Shown here: piece after piece, positions 23,868 through 31,721 of the stretch
Layout of the letters: every line of letters starts with the position of its first letter
How positions within the stretch are numbered: position 1 is the first letter of the stretch
NCBI RefSeq assembly: GCF_006704125.1
Contig: NZ_VIGH01000006.1
Location: forward strand, 62,001-126,000
Length of the DNA: 64,000 bases
Source: Rhodococcus spelaei
GTDB lineage: Bacteria > Actinomycetota > Actinomycetes > Mycobacteriales > Mycobacteriaceae
Direction: 5' to 3'
Program-made: the position numbers and the translations under genes
Notes under the pieces: generated by a model
What the model was told of the DNA's origin: nothing
The model's input: the letters and a program-made list of their open reading frames with translations, nothing else
Databases searched by the model: none

Positions 23868-24630
23868 TCACCTTCCCGCGTACGCGCGCAACGCCGCCGC
23901 GGTCTCGGGATTCGCCGGGTAGAACGTCTCGATCGCCAGTTCGGCGACCGTGACGTCCAGCGGAGTCCCGAACACCGTGGTGGTGCTCAGGAAGGCCAGT
24001 TCGCCTGCGGCAGTGGCGAACCGGATCGGCACCACGAGGGCGCCGGGCATCAGCCCGGCGCCCTCGTGGCGTCCCGGGACGGTGTCGTCGTCCCCGCCCG
24101 GGTACTCGGCCAGCTCGGCGGCGAGTTCGCGCAGCACCGGGTCCCCGGTCGCCGCGATCTGACTGTCGAGCCGATGCAGCAGATGTGCGCGCCACTGCCC
24201 GAGATTGACGATCCGGGTCGCCATTCCGTCCGGATGCAGGCTCAGCCGCAGCACGTTGACCGGCGGTTCGAGCAGGCGCGCGGCGCACCCGTCGGTGAAC
24301 AGCGCGACCGCGGCGTTGCCGGCGACCATCGTCCAGTGCCGGTCCACCACGACCGTCGGGTTGGGTAGCTGCGCCTCGAGGATCTGACCGACGGCCGCGG
24401 CGACCGCCGCCATCGGCACAGCGGAGAGCGAGTGCTCGGGGTAGGCCGGTGCGAACCCGCCGGCCAGCAGTAGCGAATTGCGTTCGCGCAGTGGAATGTC
24501 GAGCTGTTCGCTCAGCCGCAGCAGCATCGCCTTGGTCGGGCGCGACCGGCCGGTCTCGAGGAAGCTGACGTGCCGCGGCGAGACGCCCGCGCGGTGCGCC
24601 AGGTCGAGTTGGCTGAGCCCGATATTCCCG
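23868..24630 (-). pseudogene. 5'-truncated XRE-family regulator with MmyB-like ligand-binding domain
   Basis: From 24630 down, one frame encodes a helix-turn-helix with GLSQLDLAHRAGVSPRHVSF and LETGRSRPTKAML, followed by LDIPLRERNSLLLAGGFAPAY and an MmyB-type C-terminal domain ending in ALRAYAGR. Relatives begin about 20 residues earlier with an LRxWRxRR helix. Here that helix is missing, no start codon exists in frame before an upstream TGA, and the first ATG (24527) falls after the DNA-binding helix. The 5' end therefore appears to have been removed, next to the eCIS island. A 219-residue protein from ATG 24527 might still be made but could not bind DNA. Confidence 0.7.
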
Positions 24631-24912
24631 CTCCGGTTCGATCTGCCGGGGTTGCGTGACCCTCGTTGGGCAATTGCCGCCCCTCGGCTTGGCGGGTCCC
24701 GTCATTGGACCGCAACGACACAATCTGATACGGGTCTCGATGGTGACTCCTACCGGCTGCGTGAGCGTCACGCCCGGGCGGAGATCTCCGCAAGACCACC
24801 ACCGGCACCCGCCAGTCGCTACAGTGATTACCGCCCGCGGGGTGGGGAATTTCGGTGAGCACAAGTGGGGAATTCAAATTCAACGAGCCTCATCAAGTTG
24901 GAAGGTCGGACG

Positions 24913-25620
24913 ATGACAGATTCAGCCCCACCGTCTCAGCCGCGGACTGTGGACGACGTCGTTGAGCGCCTGCAATCCATCGACGCAGCGCTTTCATCAT
25001 CAGATGGTGTCGCCTCTTTCAACCGAATGTATCTGACCGTCACCGAGCTGATACGCGACCGGCTCGCCGCGAATTTCTTCGCCGACACCGCGACCATGCA
25101 GGCGCTCGATGTTACCTTCGCCAATTTCTACTTCACTGCAGTGGAGGCCGGCGCCTCGGACACCCCGGTGCCGGCCGCCTGGGCACCGCTTTTTGCCAAC
25201 CGTGGTGACAACAACATTACCTCTCTGCAGTTCGCCATCGCCGGTGCGAATGCCCACATAAACCACGACCTGCCCATGGCTATCGTATCAACCTGCCTGC
25301 ACCTTGCTATAGCACCAGAAACACCCCCATTCCACGATGACTATCTCAAAGTCAACCAGCTACTCGGACAGGTAGATCAGCAGGTACGGGAGTCCTTCCT
25401 GCACGGAGGCTCACTCGCCGCCGACCGTGACGTGTCACCCGTGCTTAACCTAGTCGGCAACTGGAGCATCGATAGTGCCCGCGACGCTGCCTGGGTCAAT
25501 GCCGAAGTGCTCTGGGGCATTCGGGCACATGACGTCCTCCGCGCCGCCTTCAGCGACGCCCTCGCCGGTAGTGTGGGATTGGTCACAGCGACCCTCCTCG
25601 CGCCTGTCCTTCGGGACTGA
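24913..25620 (+). CDS. DUF5995-family protein at the island edge
   Basis: The 235-residue protein matches the DUF5995 pattern: a helical N-terminus with FNRMYLTVTELIRDRL, then FANFYFTAV, PAAWAPLFANRGD and the conserved FAIAGANAHINHDLPMAIV with two histidines that look like possible metal or active-site residues. Start ATG 24913 has GGAAGG 7 nt upstream. It has no signal peptide. It is transcribed rightward, away from the truncated regulator and toward the eCIS operon's end. The function of the family is unknown; proximity makes it a possible eCIS passenger. Confidence 0.75.
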   Translation: MTDSAPPSQPRTVDDVVERLQSIDAALSSSDGVASFNRMYLTVTELIRDRLAANFFADTATMQALDVTFANFYFTAVEAGASDTPVPAAWAPLFANRGDNNITSLQFAIAGANAHINHDLPMAIVSTCLHLAIAPETPPFHDDYLKVNQLLGQVDQQVRESFLHGGSLAADRDVSPVLNLVGNWSIDSARDAAWVNAEVLWGIRAHDVLRAAFSDALAGSVGLVTATLLAPVLRD

Positions 25621-25904
25621 CTGGGTTTCCGATTGGCGTCTATTAGCCTCGCGTACACGCCGACTGAGCGGAAGCCCGTGTCGTGACCAACGTAGTACCC
25701 TGAACTGGGATGATTCGACTCGTCTAAGGCCGAGTTCGAGGTGCAGTCCTCCCTGGCATGTCCGTCGACACCTACGGAACCGGGGCTGCGAAAGCGCGCC
25801 GGCGCGACCTTGTTGCTGCGTGCTGCGGAGAAAACCGGGCTAACTGACGGCGCTCGCTGGCCACCCACAACCCCGGCAAGATAGAGCTCTCGGTCACGGG
25901 GCCA
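25621..25904. other. Convergent intergenic region
   Basis: Two convergent genes end here. No reading frame with protein-like composition or ribosome site was seen, and no RNA gene was recognised. Confidence 0.5.
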
Positions 25905-26765
25905 CTATGGCGGACCCCACGGAGCCATTCCTTCAGGGGATCCCCATATGCCCAAGCACATAATCAAGACGTCAGTCATCTCTTCCACCCCGCCGAGTGT
26001 CAGGAGATCAAATAGTCTTGGCGTAAATAGAATTATCCGTAAGTCGTTGATAGGCAGATCGCAAACGCCAGCATTGATATACGCCTGGCTATGTGTCCCA
26101 TAGGCAAAGGCACGAAAATCCTCTCCATTGTGTTCAAGGTCGGCAAATGCGAACGGGTTGGCGTCGCGACGGTCTTCCATATACCTCTGCAATAGTACTA
26201 GGGTTTTGTCGACCCAGGCCTGTCCAGCAGGACTCAGTTCAGGTCGAACTACCGTGTGAAAATTCCGCACGTAGTAGTCGCCGTAGCCGAGATAGTAGTC
26301 TGGAGCTTGTTCGTCTGGATCAGCTCGGCTCATGAAGTCGGCGTATCGCAAGAGATAATAGTCGACGCTTCCGATTGCGCTACGTAGCGACTTCGCTCCG
26401 ATTGCCACAACAGTCTGCTCTGGGAGCGTGATCACACCCTGTTCGTCCGTTTGACGTTGGACCATAATCGCAGTATTCACCGGGCCCCTGAATCCGCCGA
26501 GGCCTTGGCACGATAGTTGGGGATCGGGCTTGCGCGTCTCGGAGCGCGGCCTCACTCGTGTTCGCGCGTCTTTAGACTCGTCGATTGCTAGTTTCATTTG
26601 CACCGCAGGCAGTGGCACGCTCGATGGCCGGGACACTATTGGTGGCCGCCCCAATCGGGGACCTCCCAATCGGGATATGCGTCGTGGGGCCGCGCCTGAA
26701 TCGGGGACGGGTGCCCGATCCACCACGGGTAGTGTCGCGGGGTTCTTTGTTATCGGGCCGATCAT
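25905..26765 (-). CDS. Second eCIS cargo candidate: shared leader plus unknown C-terminal domain
   Basis: The 286-residue protein starts at ATG 26765, which overlaps the stop of a remnant of the beta-helix gene (TGATG), mirroring the coupled start of the neighbouring DUF4157 gene. Residues 1-75 are a basic, Pro-rich leader resembling that of the DUF4157 protein, including VQMKLAIDESKDA against LQTKLAINKPGDA. After that it differs: the metzincin-like domain is absent and a compact Y/D-rich domain follows (YYLGYGDYYVRNFHTVVRPEL, then FAFADLEHNGEDFRAFAYG). I do not recognise it. Position and leader suggest a loaded effector. Confidence 0.65.
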   Translation of the reverse strand: MIGPITKNPATLPVVDRAPVPDSGAAPRRISRLGGPRLGRPPIVSRPSSVPLPAVQMKLAIDESKDARTRVRPRSETRKPDPQLSCQGLGGFRGPVNTAIMVQRQTDEQGVITLPEQTVVAIGAKSLRSAIGSVDYYLLRYADFMSRADPDEQAPDYYLGYGDYYVRNFHTVVRPELSPAGQAWVDKTLVLLQRYMEDRRDANPFAFADLEHNGEDFRAFAYGTHSQAYINAGVCDLPINDLRIILFTPRLFDLLTLGGVEEMTDVLIMCLGIWGSPEGMAPWGPP

Positions 26766-26890
26766 CACAGCACCGTGTTCAGTGCTAGCCATGTGTCCAA
26801 GAGACTTCGGAATCGCCCTATCATTCGGCAGCATTGCTTCCAGGACCGATCGCCTTCCCGGTGATCGACACCAAGGGAGGTCCAAAAGGT
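26765..26890 (-). pseudogene. Degenerate copy of the 3' end of the beta-helix gene
   Basis: The complement of this stretch aligns with the last about 130 nt of the gene ending at 28716. It encodes SITGKAIGPGSN against SITGNVIEGPTN, then after a frameshift LDTWLALNTVL against LDTWLPLNTVL followed by the stop. At DNA level CTGAACACGGTGCTG is identical. It lies directly before the second cargo gene just as the intact 3' end lies before the first. Confidence 0.75.
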
Positions 26891-26964
26891 CTGCGCTGTG
26901 GGGGAATTATTGGTACGGCGGCTAACGACGAGACTCATGTACAGGCTCCGGTTGGACACGTCGA

Positions 26965-28719
26965 CTACTTGACGATATTGGGGTCGTCACTCGCCGGAAT
27001 CCACAGGTTTTCGAATACACCTTGTGGGATCGTTGTGCGTACCGCTCCATCGACGTAAAGCCGGTGGGTGGGGAATTGGCTGCCGGAGAGGGCCGTCAGC
27101 TTTACCCCGTTGCAGTCGAACCAGAAGTCGACGTGATGCCATATGAAGCGCGACGTCCGTGGACAAACCAACTGGAACGTGCCCTCGACTGCCAGTGCCG
27201 GTCGTCCCTTCACCGACCACGAAAGGTGACCATCAGAGTGGTTGACACCAAAGACAGTCAGCGCAGGCGGCTCAACCTTAAGCTTCCCCCATCCCTCGCT
27301 TCCGTGGTCGGTCTCGACCCCGGAGACCTGGACAGACGGCGGGTTTCCCGGGGCGCAGTCCATACTGATATGGACCCGTGAGAACAATCTGTATGCCTTG
27401 TCCAGTTTATCGTCCGGAGCGGTCTCACTAAACAGAAAGTCGGTCACTGCCGCCAAAGAGGTGAGCCGTTCGATCGGCGTGGTAAATACCGGGACTGGTA
27501 CCGGGGCTGGTACAGGGAGTAGTAGTGACGAGCATCTTGGAGTACCGATATTACCCCCGATAGGGCGTATGAAGCTTTTCGCAACAATGACGAATTCGAG
27601 GTGGGTGGAGCTGGGGGGCGTTGCGGCGAGTTCATCGTCCATGCTGCGGATCGTCATCTTGCCGACGATATTGTCAGGCTGTTGCTGATAGGCATAGTTG
27701 ATTATTTTTCTCGTGGTTTTGTATTTCAGGACAGCTGCCGCTGTGGTTGCCCCGTAATTTATTGCTGTCTTCTCGTCGGCTGCGATTGTCGCCTTGTCGA
27801 GCGTCTCAAGGGCCGTCTGGATCTTTTGTACATGGTCGCCAGCTGCGCCCGGGAGAACATGTGCCTGATCAGAATGCAGACACTTTTCGAGGCGGGCGTC
27901 GCCGAGAAACAGCCTTGAGTGGAGGTTCGACTGGGATCCAGACCCGCTGGCCTGACGTTGCAAAATTGACGACCGGTGACCTGAATAGCCGTCCATGCTC
28001 GCATTGATCGCTGGGACCGTTCCTGGGCTGTTCGTGTTGGCATCGGTTTGCCTGAACCCGGAGTTCCCAACGGCGTCCGGTGCTTGTTGAACGACGTGCG
28101 CCATTTCGTGTGCCAGCAATAGCCGTCCACACTCGGTGTGTGGCGCATATTGACCCGGTCCGAAGACGACGTCGTGTCCGACCGTATAGGCTTGGGCGTC
28201 GACTGCTTTGGTGGATTCAGCTGCCGTGGTGTCGGTGTGAATACGTACGGCAGCGAAGTCCCGGCCGAACCGCGGTTCCAGATAGTCGCGGGCTGTCGCA
28301 CTCAGAGGCTCACCCGGCGAGTTCAAAACTTTGTGGACTACGGCTGGCGCGGTGGCGGATGTTTCGGCGGCGTTTGATCCGGAGTGTGAGCGTTGAACTC
28401 CTTCTGCCAGCTTTTTGCAGTGGCAGTCCTCGCCGGACCCTGCTCCGCCGCATGCGCATGTGCGTTGGAGTTGTGTATCAGGCATACGCATGATCTTCTC
28501 GGCGACCCGGTCGGCCTCCTGTTCGAAGGCGTCGCCCGGCTTGTTGATTGCAAGTTTTGTTTGTAACCCAGGCAGCAGCTCGCTTGATGGACGAACTGCG
28601 GCTGTGACCGGCGCCGGGGATGGGCGTCGGCGCGGGGCGCGTGCGAGCCGGCCGGGCGGCGAGTCCGTGGCCAGCTTCGTCGTGGGGATATCCATCGTTG
28701 GGCTTATCATGCAGGTCAT
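26965..28719 (-). CDS. DUF4157 protein, probable eCIS cargo with HExxH-like motif
   Basis: The protein has 584 residues. Order: basic Pro-rich leader (1-60), DUF4157 domain (about 130-215) with EPRFGRDFAAVRIHTD, AYTVGHDVVFGPGQY and the zinc-type HEMAH at 204-208, a peptidoglycan-binding-like repeat (about 280-350), then a beta-rich C-terminus of unknown type. A Cys cluster (CACGG...CHC, 88-101) lies before the domain. DUF4157 is an established marker of eCIS-associated proteins, many of them cargo. ATG 28719 overlaps the upstream stop (ATGA), so it is coupled to the beta-helix gene. The DNA here is noticeably richer in A/T than the structural genes. Confidence 0.8.
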   Translation of the reverse strand: MTCMISPTMDIPTTKLATDSPPGRLARAPRRRPSPAPVTAAVRPSSELLPGLQTKLAINKPGDAFEQEADRVAEKIMRMPDTQLQRTCACGGAGSGEDCHCKKLAEGVQRSHSGSNAAETSATAPAVVHKVLNSPGEPLSATARDYLEPRFGRDFAAVRIHTDTTAAESTKAVDAQAYTVGHDVVFGPGQYAPHTECGRLLLAHEMAHVVQQAPDAVGNSGFRQTDANTNSPGTVPAINASMDGYSGHRSSILQRQASGSGSQSNLHSRLFLGDARLEKCLHSDQAHVLPGAAGDHVQKIQTALETLDKATIAADEKTAINYGATTAAAVLKYKTTRKIINYAYQQQPDNIVGKMTIRSMDDELAATPPSSTHLEFVIVAKSFIRPIGGNIGTPRCSSLLLPVPAPVPVPVFTTPIERLTSLAAVTDFLFSETAPDDKLDKAYRLFSRVHISMDCAPGNPPSVQVSGVETDHGSEGWGKLKVEPPALTVFGVNHSDGHLSWSVKGRPALAVEGTFQLVCPRTSRFIWHHVDFWFDCNGVKLTALSGSQFPTHRLYVDGAVRTTIPQGVFENLWIPASDDPNIVK

Positions 28720-31700
28720 GGCAGCACCGTGTTCAGTGGCAGCCAGGTGTCCAGCGGCGTCTGGAATGGCCGCTTCAGTTGCGGTGCAGGTGGATTCGAT
28801 AGTTTCTGCAGGTTCGTCGGCCCCTCAATGACGTTGCCGGTGATGGACAACCGCGGAACGCGTTCGTCGGCAAGTTCGGCGACGATAAGCGAATAGGACC
28901 CGGGGTTGGCGGTGCCGATGATGTTGCCGGTAATGGTCTGCGTGGTTACCCCGAGCACGGACGCCGCGGGTACACCCAACACCCTTGCCCCTTGCACAAG
29001 CCCCGGAATGTGGAGTCGATTCGCATCCAGGACTGCCGATGTGTCGAAACCCGGCGTGACGAGTACGTAGAGGGCGGCACCGGATACCTGTTGAAGCCGC
29101 GCGGACGGATCCACGATTCCGCAGTCCACGTCGTTATGTTCGACGCGCAACTGCAGCTGCCGTCGCCGAATCCCCGGGTTGGGAGGCGCCCAGGTGAGGC
29201 CCCGCGCGAGGCGTAACAGCTGCTCGAAGGGCGTCTCCTTTGGGGTCGCAGGGTCCTCTCCCCCGATGCCGGGGGTGACGTCAGCTTCGGTCGAGGCCGG
29301 TGGCTTCGCCCCGGATGTGGTTGTTTTGAGAGGAGTGAATTGCGCCTCGACGGCTTTGGCGAGCTTGGTGATCCACTCGTGGCGCGTGTGGTCGCCGGCG
29401 ACCACGTTTGTTGGCTGTTCCGTCGGAACCGGGTTGTCCGCCTGCGATGGCGACGATCCGGGTGGTGGCACTATCCAGGCAATTACGTTCGCCAACAGCA
29501 GAAGTGGGTCGAGGGAGCCGGACGTGGCGGCCGCGCGGTCGATCACTCCCTGTTCGGCGATGGCCCCGCGGACCTGGCCGCCGACCGCGGACTGGGCTTG
29601 GTCGTCGAGAATCCAGATTCCACCGTAGGAACGGAGAATGGTGTTGTGGGAGGTTCGGACGGTGCCGAGCTCCGCCACGACGACGATACCCGCGCTGATG
29701 CCGTCGAAGACGTTGTCGGTGATGACGGCGTCGGCCAAAGACGCGGACGGGGTGTTTGTGGAGTTTATGGGCATGAGCAGGTAGCCGTAGAGGGCATCCG
29801 GGGTGCTGCCCTGCGTGTTGCCGGTGACCGGCGGACTCTGCCGGAATTGGTTGTCCCGCATCCGGAAACCGATGCATGATCCGACAGGCCAGACGCCGAC
29901 ACCGAAGACGCCGGACGGTGTGGTGGGGTCGCCGACACCGAACTGGAACAGACAGTCGCTGATCTCCAGGGTCGCACAGTTCACCGGGCGGATACCAATG
30001 GCGGTGTTGACGTCGGCGATGGCGGCAAGGGGGACCTGGGGTAGGTCGAGTTCGAGGCCGCTGATTGTCACGTTGCTGGCCTCAATGAGGACGATCAGGC
30101 CCTGCACGAAGGCGTCCTCGCTGCCGGCTGCGGCGGCGAGGACGGCTCCGTCGGAGCAGGCGCGCAGGATGAGGTTGGAATGTTGGGCTTGAAGCACGAT
30201 GGGCTGCTGGAGTTCGTAGCGGCCCGGCGTGAGGCAGATTGTCAGTCGGCTCGAGCGGTCGGTGGCGGACCGCCCGGCGGTGGTCTGGTCGATGAGGTGT
30301 TGGATACGCCCGGCCCGAGCGTCGGAGGGGTGCAGGTGCAGGGTGCAGCAGCAGGCACAGTCGACGAGCGGCTCGAAGTGCCGTCGGCAGTCTTCTTTGA
30401 TGGCCAGTACCGGATCGAGAGGTACGTCCCAGGTGATGACGGCGAGCGGGCAGGCCCACAACCGCGGTCCTTCGGGCGGTTGCGGCTCGAGCAGGTAGCG
30501 GTCGGGATAGACCTCGGTGGGGGTGTTGGGCCGGACGGCGATGGACCAGAAGTCGCCGACGTGGAGGGGTCCGCTGCCTGCGGTGGTGAGTGTGATTTGG
30601 ATGCCGGTGCCGGTCAGCGTGATCGGGGTGCCCAGCGTGCTGCCGGTGATCTGTTCTTCCCACACCCGTAGGTACAGCTGCGGGGTCTGGGTGGGGTCGG
30701 TGTACCAAGCAGGCAGCGCGGCGTTCGGGTTCGGGAATTGGACGGTACCGGCGTCCGGGTCGTACCGCGCCGTGAGGGCCGCGACCGGGCCGTCCGCCGA
30801 CGCCACGTAACCCTCTGTGGTCCCGTCGGTGGTGTCGAGTGTGGCGGCCGAGCGCAGGAGCTGCACCGCCTGGCCGGCGCGGGGTCGGTGGTAGTCGTCG
30901 ACGGGGCTGGGTTTGAGGGTCAACACGGGGTCGGTGCTCGCGTCGGCGGTAACGCGGTAGAGGAAGGACGCGTTGTCGTAGCCCCAGACGAGGTCGAACG
31001 TGCCGGTTTTGGTGTCGACCTCGGTGACCTGGATTCGGATGAGTTGGTTTTCGGCGCCGAGGTAGCCGCCGGTGCTGGTTGGTTCGCAGGGATTCGGCTG
31101 GTTTGGTGTGCCCTGCCAGGTGACGTGCAGCCGTGACATCGAGTCGAGTCGCATCGTGGTCGGGTCGAACTCGAGGCCCTGGTTTGCCCACAGCGCTTGG
31201 TCGGATGTGAGTGCGTCGGCGCAGTCGGTGGCGGCAGCGGGGAGTCGTTGGGTGTGCTGCAGCAGCCGGGTGCGGGCCGCCCCGTCGGGGCCGCCGAGCG
31301 CCGGCTCGCGCAGCGCCGGGTCCTCGATCGCGGTGACGTCACGCTCCTCGATCACCAGCACCACGTGTTCGTTGTCAGCGGGGGGGCCGAGCGGGACCCA
31401 GGCGGGGTCGTCGAGATGGTCCAGCCAATCCGGTTGGTCGCTGTAGGTGATCTGATTGTCGAGTTCGACCCTGATCCCGCCGACGTACATCGAGCCCACG
31501 CCGATGTAGAAGTCGTAGTCTTTTCCGCCAAGGAGCGCGTACCCGTTGTCGGGGGTGCCGGCCGGGCCGATCATGTCGAGGAGTTCCTTGCGGCGTTCGT
31601 CGGCGTCGATGACGCGTTGTTCGTTCTCCTCGGCTTCGAGGGTCACGCGGCCCTGCTGGTGAACCACGCCGGTGTACCGGCGCGCGGGGTCGTAGGACAG

Positions 31701-31721
31701 TCGCGCTACGTCGCTGGCCAT
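28716..31721 (-). CDS. DUF6519/right-handed beta-helix protein of the eCIS (fibre or cargo adaptor)
   Basis: The 1001-residue protein begins with a DUF6519-type domain (ARLSYDPARRYTGVVHQQGRVTLEAEENEQ) and from about 490 onward shows repeated short beta rungs with NN/TI patterns typical of parallel beta-helices (for example LEISDCLFQFG, AVITDNVFDG, RTSHNTILRS and SITGNVIEG). A Cys cluster lies at 455-459. ATG 31721 is preceded by GGAG and overlaps the upstream gene by 16 nt. Such proteins occur near the cargo end of actinobacterial eCIS operons; surface binding or cargo attachment is inference. Confidence 0.72.
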   Translation of the reverse strand: MASDVARLSYDPARRYTGVVHQQGRVTLEAEENEQRVIDADERRKELLDMIGPAGTPDNGYALLGGKDYDFYIGVGSMYVGGIRVELDNQITYSDQPDWLDHLDDPAWVPLGPPADNEHVVLVIEERDVTAIEDPALREPALGGPDGAARTRLLQHTQRLPAAATDCADALTSDQALWANQGLEFDPTTMRLDSMSRLHVTWQGTPNQPNPCEPTSTGGYLGAENQLIRIQVTEVDTKTGTFDLVWGYDNASFLYRVTADASTDPVLTLKPSPVDDYHRPRAGQAVQLLRSAATLDTTDGTTEGYVASADGPVAALTARYDPDAGTVQFPNPNAALPAWYTDPTQTPQLYLRVWEEQITGSTLGTPITLTGTGIQITLTTAGSGPLHVGDFWSIAVRPNTPTEVYPDRYLLEPQPPEGPRLWACPLAVITWDVPLDPVLAIKEDCRRHFEPLVDCACCCTLHLHPSDARAGRIQHLIDQTTAGRSATDRSSRLTICLTPGRYELQQPIVLQAQHSNLILRACSDGAVLAAAAGSEDAFVQGLIVLIEASNVTISGLELDLPQVPLAAIADVNTAIGIRPVNCATLEISDCLFQFGVGDPTTPSGVFGVGVWPVGSCIGFRMRDNQFRQSPPVTGNTQGSTPDALYGYLLMPINSTNTPSASLADAVITDNVFDGISAGIVVVAELGTVRTSHNTILRSYGGIWILDDQAQSAVGGQVRGAIAEQGVIDRAAATSGSLDPLLLLANVIAWIVPPPGSSPSQADNPVPTEQPTNVVAGDHTRHEWITKLAKAVEAQFTPLKTTTSGAKPPASTEADVTPGIGGEDPATPKETPFEQLLRLARGLTWAPPNPGIRRRQLQLRVEHNDVDCGIVDPSARLQQVSGAALYVLVTPGFDTSAVLDANRLHIPGLVQGARVLGVPAASVLGVTTQTITGNIIGTANPGSYSLIVAELADERVPRLSITGNVIEGPTNLQKLSNPPAPQLKRPFQTPLDTWLPLNTVLP

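Noticed and set aside
25377-25868. A 163-codon minus-strand frame
   Set aside because: It overlaps the DUF5995 gene antisense, and its upstream part has no ribosome site or family-like sequence.
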